6,802 bases of DNA. It comes from an uncultured Eubacteriales bacterium. GTDB taxonomy: Bacteria > Bacillota > Clostridia > Peptostreptococcales > Anaerovoracaceae. The position numbers and the translations under genes were made by a program. The stretch is taken from contig URGK01000093.1 in the NCBI GenBank assembly GCA_900547295.1, positions 1 to 6,802 of the forward strand, read 5' to 3'. Position 1 is the first letter of the stretch, and the number at the start of each line of letters is the position of its first letter. Shown piece by piece: positions 5,558 to 6,802 of the stretch. Below the pieces are notes generated by a model, which worked only from the letters and a program-made list of their open reading frames with translations, was not told the origin of the DNA and made no database searches.

Positions 5558-6647
5558 CATATATCACCTCGCTTTCTATAAGGAGATCTTCTCCCAGTTT
5601 TTTAAAAGTACTGTTCTCAAGTATAAACGAATCGGCAGGATCAGCCACTCCCTTGCCCTCGACAGGCGTAAGAGCTGTCTTTCCTCCCAGTATTTTCGGC
5701 GCAACATATGCCTGCACCTTTTTTACAATTCCGCTCTGCAAGGCAGCCCAGTTAAGTGTGCCGCCGCCCTCAAGCAGAATACTGTCGATATGCAGCTTTC
5801 CCAGTTTTTCCATAAGCTGCTTCAAATCCACATGACCGTTTTTTTTGTCGGTGTGCAGAATCCGGCAGCCCTTCTGCTCATATATCTCACACCTGTCTGC
5901 ATCTTCACAGCATGTTGCAATTATTGTCGGCACCTCTCCGGCAGTAGCAACAACCTGCGCTTCAGGCGGTATGCGAAGATTTGTGTCACAGATTATACGA
6001 ACGGGATTCTGCAGTCCGTCAATTCTGCAGGTAAGCTGCGGATCGTCTGCCAGTACAGTTCCTGCGCCGACCATAATTCCGCTGAATCTGTGACGCTGTC
6101 TGTGCACATGTTCTCTTGCGCTGCTGCCTGTGATCCATTTCGATGCGCCTGTATAACATGCGATTTTTCCGTCCATAGTCATGGCATATTTCATAACGAC
6201 AAACGGAAGCCCTGTTCTGATATAGTGGAGAAACACTTCGTTAAGCCGGTCACATTCATCTTTTAGTACATTCTCTGTTACCTCAATACCTTTAGATCGC
6301 AGCAGCTTAATTCCTTTGCCGGCAATCAGGGGATTGGGATCGGATGATCCGACAACTACTCTGCTTATTCCCGCTTCAATAATTGCATCTGTACATGGCG
6401 GCTGTTTCCCGTAGTGACAGCACGGCTCTAAATTCACATACATAACTGCGCCCTCGGGATTTTCACTGCAGGCTGCAAGAGCATTTCGCTCCGCATGCGG
6501 TTCTCCGTATTTTTCATGCCATCCGCTGCCTATAATTTTTCTTTCTTTAACAATCACCGCCCCCACCATCGGATTAGGTGATGTAAAACCACAGCCGTTT
6601 CGGGCAAGCTGTAATGCTTTGCGCATATAATCAGTGTCTTTGTTCAT
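5538..6647 (-). CDS. ribD: Bifunctional diaminohydroxyphosphoribosylaminopyrimidine deaminase / 5-amino-6-(5-phosphoribosylamino)uracil reductase
   Basis: Carries out the second and third steps after GTP ring opening: zinc-dependent deamination of the pyrimidine, then NADPH-dependent reduction of the ribose side chain. The 369-residue length is standard. The deaminase domain (about 1-145) has T-S-P-N-P-M-V-G-A (22-30), H-A-E (51-53, His51 for zinc and Glu53 for proton transfer) and P-C-C-H (75-78) with Q-P-P-C (82-85), giving zinc ligands Cys76 and Cys85. The reductase domain (about 148-365) has K-Y-A-M-T-M-D-G-K-I-A (153-163), G-A-G-T-V-L-A-D-D-P (194-203) and L-L-E-G-G-G-T-L-N (291-299). 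AGGAGG (6664-6659) is 11 nt before the ATG, slightly long. It is the first gene of the operon, preceded at once by a terminator, which implies control by attenuation. Confidence 0.97.
   Translation of the reverse strand: MNKDTDYMRKALQLARNGCGFTSPNPMVGAVIVKERKIIGSGWHEKYGEPHAERNALAACSENPEGAVMYVNLEPCCHYGKQPPCTDAIIEAGISRVVVGSSDPNPLIAGKGIKLLRSKGIEVTENVLKDECDRLNEVFLHYIRTGLPFVVMKYAMTMDGKIACYTGASKWITGSSAREHVHRQRHRFSGIMVGAGTVLADDPQLTCRIDGLQNPVRIICDTNLRIPPEAQVVATAGEVPTIIATCCEDADRCEIYEQKGCRILHTDKKNGHVDLKQLMEKLGKLHIDSILLEGGGTLNWAALQSGIVKKVQAYVAPKILGGKTALTPVEGKGVADPADSFILENSTFKKLGEDLLIESEVIYDVYGNS
5563..5570 (-). promoter_or_regulatory. Ribosome binding site of ribE inside ribD
   Basis: GAGGTGAT (5570-5563) is an 8-base match to the anti-Shine-Dalgarno sequence, placed within the last codons of ribD. 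The core GAGGTG ends 7 nt before the ATG at 5557 and 4 nt before the one at 5560, favouring the second ATG. Confidence 0.7.
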
Positions 6648-6665
6648 AATCCAAACATCCTCCTG

Positions 6666-6698
6666 AAAAATTAAAAACCCCGAACAAATCGTTCAGGG
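6666..6698 (-). terminator. Rho-independent terminator in the ribD leader (likely attenuator)
   Basis: In minus-strand RNA, CCCUGAAC (6698-6691) pairs with GUUCGGGG (6685-6678) in 8 bp with one G-U and a 5-nt loop, followed by U5-AA-U5 (6677-6666). The tail ends 1 nt before the AGGAGG of ribD, leaving no room for a promoter in between. Transcription of the operon must therefore read through it, so termination has to be conditional. In Bacillus and many Clostridia the matching position holds the terminator of an FMN riboswitch. The aptamer that would control it is not recognisable in the remaining upstream bases. Confidence 0.85.
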
Positions 6699-6723
6699 CA
6701 AAACAAAGAATCATGCGAAGTAA

Positions 6724-6802
6724 TATACAGAAACAAAAAACTCCGCGGATTTTTACCTGTACGCCGTGCGACAGCTGGAGGCCGCAGGCTATCGTCAGTA
6801 CG
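6724..6802 (+). pseudogene. Internal fragment of a HemW-like radical-SAM protein, no start, cut by the window edge
   Basis: On the plus strand the frame after the TAA at 6721-6723 encodes YTETKN, then SADFYLYAVRQLEAAGYRQY, and the last base (G) would begin a Glu codon. This strongly resembles the interior of HemW/HemN-type proteins just before their conserved Y-E-I-S-N-F stretch (roughly residue 220-240 of ~380). The preceding two-thirds, including the radical-SAM cysteine motif, is missing: an in-frame stop lies immediately upstream and no start codon is available. Bases 6742-6802 are about 61 % GC by hand count, with C/G-ending codons, unlike the AT-rich ribD leader beside it. It is either a truncated remnant left by rearrangement or a chimeric contig end. 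The identification rests on only 20-26 residues. Confidence 0.55.

Noticed and set aside
5298..6266. 322-codon open frame on the plus strand opposite ribD/ribE
   Set aside because: It has no recognisable domain, a composition typical of an antisense shadow, and lies over two genes with complete family motifs.
6645..6658. ATG at 6658 as an upstream mini-ORF overlapping the ribD start
   Set aside because: It encodes only four codons (M-F-G-L) and directly abuts the AGGAGG, too close for initiation.
6721..6726. TATATT on the minus strand as a -10 box for a promoter within the ribD leader
   Set aside because: No acceptable -35 lies 16-18 nt upstream, and such a promoter would still have to cross the terminator before ribD.
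6742..6802. Stretch GACGATAGCC...GCGG on the minus strand considered as part of an FMN riboswitch aptamer
   Set aside because: It lacks the conserved GCCGAC-type and GGATG-type segments and the closing helix. The plus-strand reading as a HemW-like peptide explains the bases better.

Overview
The window reads as a chromosomal segment of a low-to-moderate GC member of the Firmicutes, most likely a gut-type member of the Clostridia. The evidence is indirect: a riboflavin operon in the ribD-ribE-ribBA-ribH order known from Bacillus and Clostridia, AGGAGG-type ribosome binding sites, consensus sigma-A promoters, a LuxR-type regulator fused to a multi-pass membrane domain, and a type-B carboxylesterase lipoprotein. 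No marker gene fixes the genus. Every complete gene lies on the minus strand, so the window is read from high to low coordinates.

Right part (about 6700 to 3205): the riboflavin operon. ribD (pyrimidine deaminase/reductase), ribE (riboflavin synthase), ribBA (dihydroxybutanone-phosphate synthase/GTP cyclohydrolase II) and ribH (lumazine synthase) are tightly packed, with a 20-nt overlap followed by 11-nt and 23-nt gaps. They supply every step from GTP and ribulose 5-phosphate to riboflavin except the phosphatase step, which is usually encoded elsewhere. A rho-independent terminator sits directly before the ribD ribosome binding site, where the expression platform of an FMN riboswitch would be expected. 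The FMN aptamer itself is not visible. Instead the last ~60-80 bases hold an internal, GC-rich piece of what looks like hemW (radical-SAM, coproporphyrinogen-oxidase-like) on the plus strand. It has no start and an in-frame stop just before it, so it is a rearrangement scar or a contig-end chimera.

Middle part (3039 to 331): a two-gene unit not related to riboflavin. The first gene encodes a seven-helix membrane protein with a C-terminal LuxR/GerE helix-turn-helix. The second encodes a 543-residue secreted lipoprotein carboxylesterase with an intact catalytic triad. The 107-nt gap between them carries a predicted promoter and a perfect 14-bp palindrome centred about 43 bases upstream of the predicted start of transcription, the position used by LuxR-type activators. 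The simplest reading is a sensor-regulator controlling its neighbouring esterase.

Left part (330 to 1): a 171-nt intergenic region with a near-consensus minus-strand promoter and three inverted repeats, followed by the first 53 codons of a HicB-like protein that runs off the window. One repeat would fold the start codon into a 12-bp stem with the ribosome binding site in the loop. No hicA is seen upstream.

Nothing here is clearly a new class of system. The points most worth following are the regulator/palindrome/esterase unit, the structured leader of the hicB-like gene, and the broken junction upstream of ribD.
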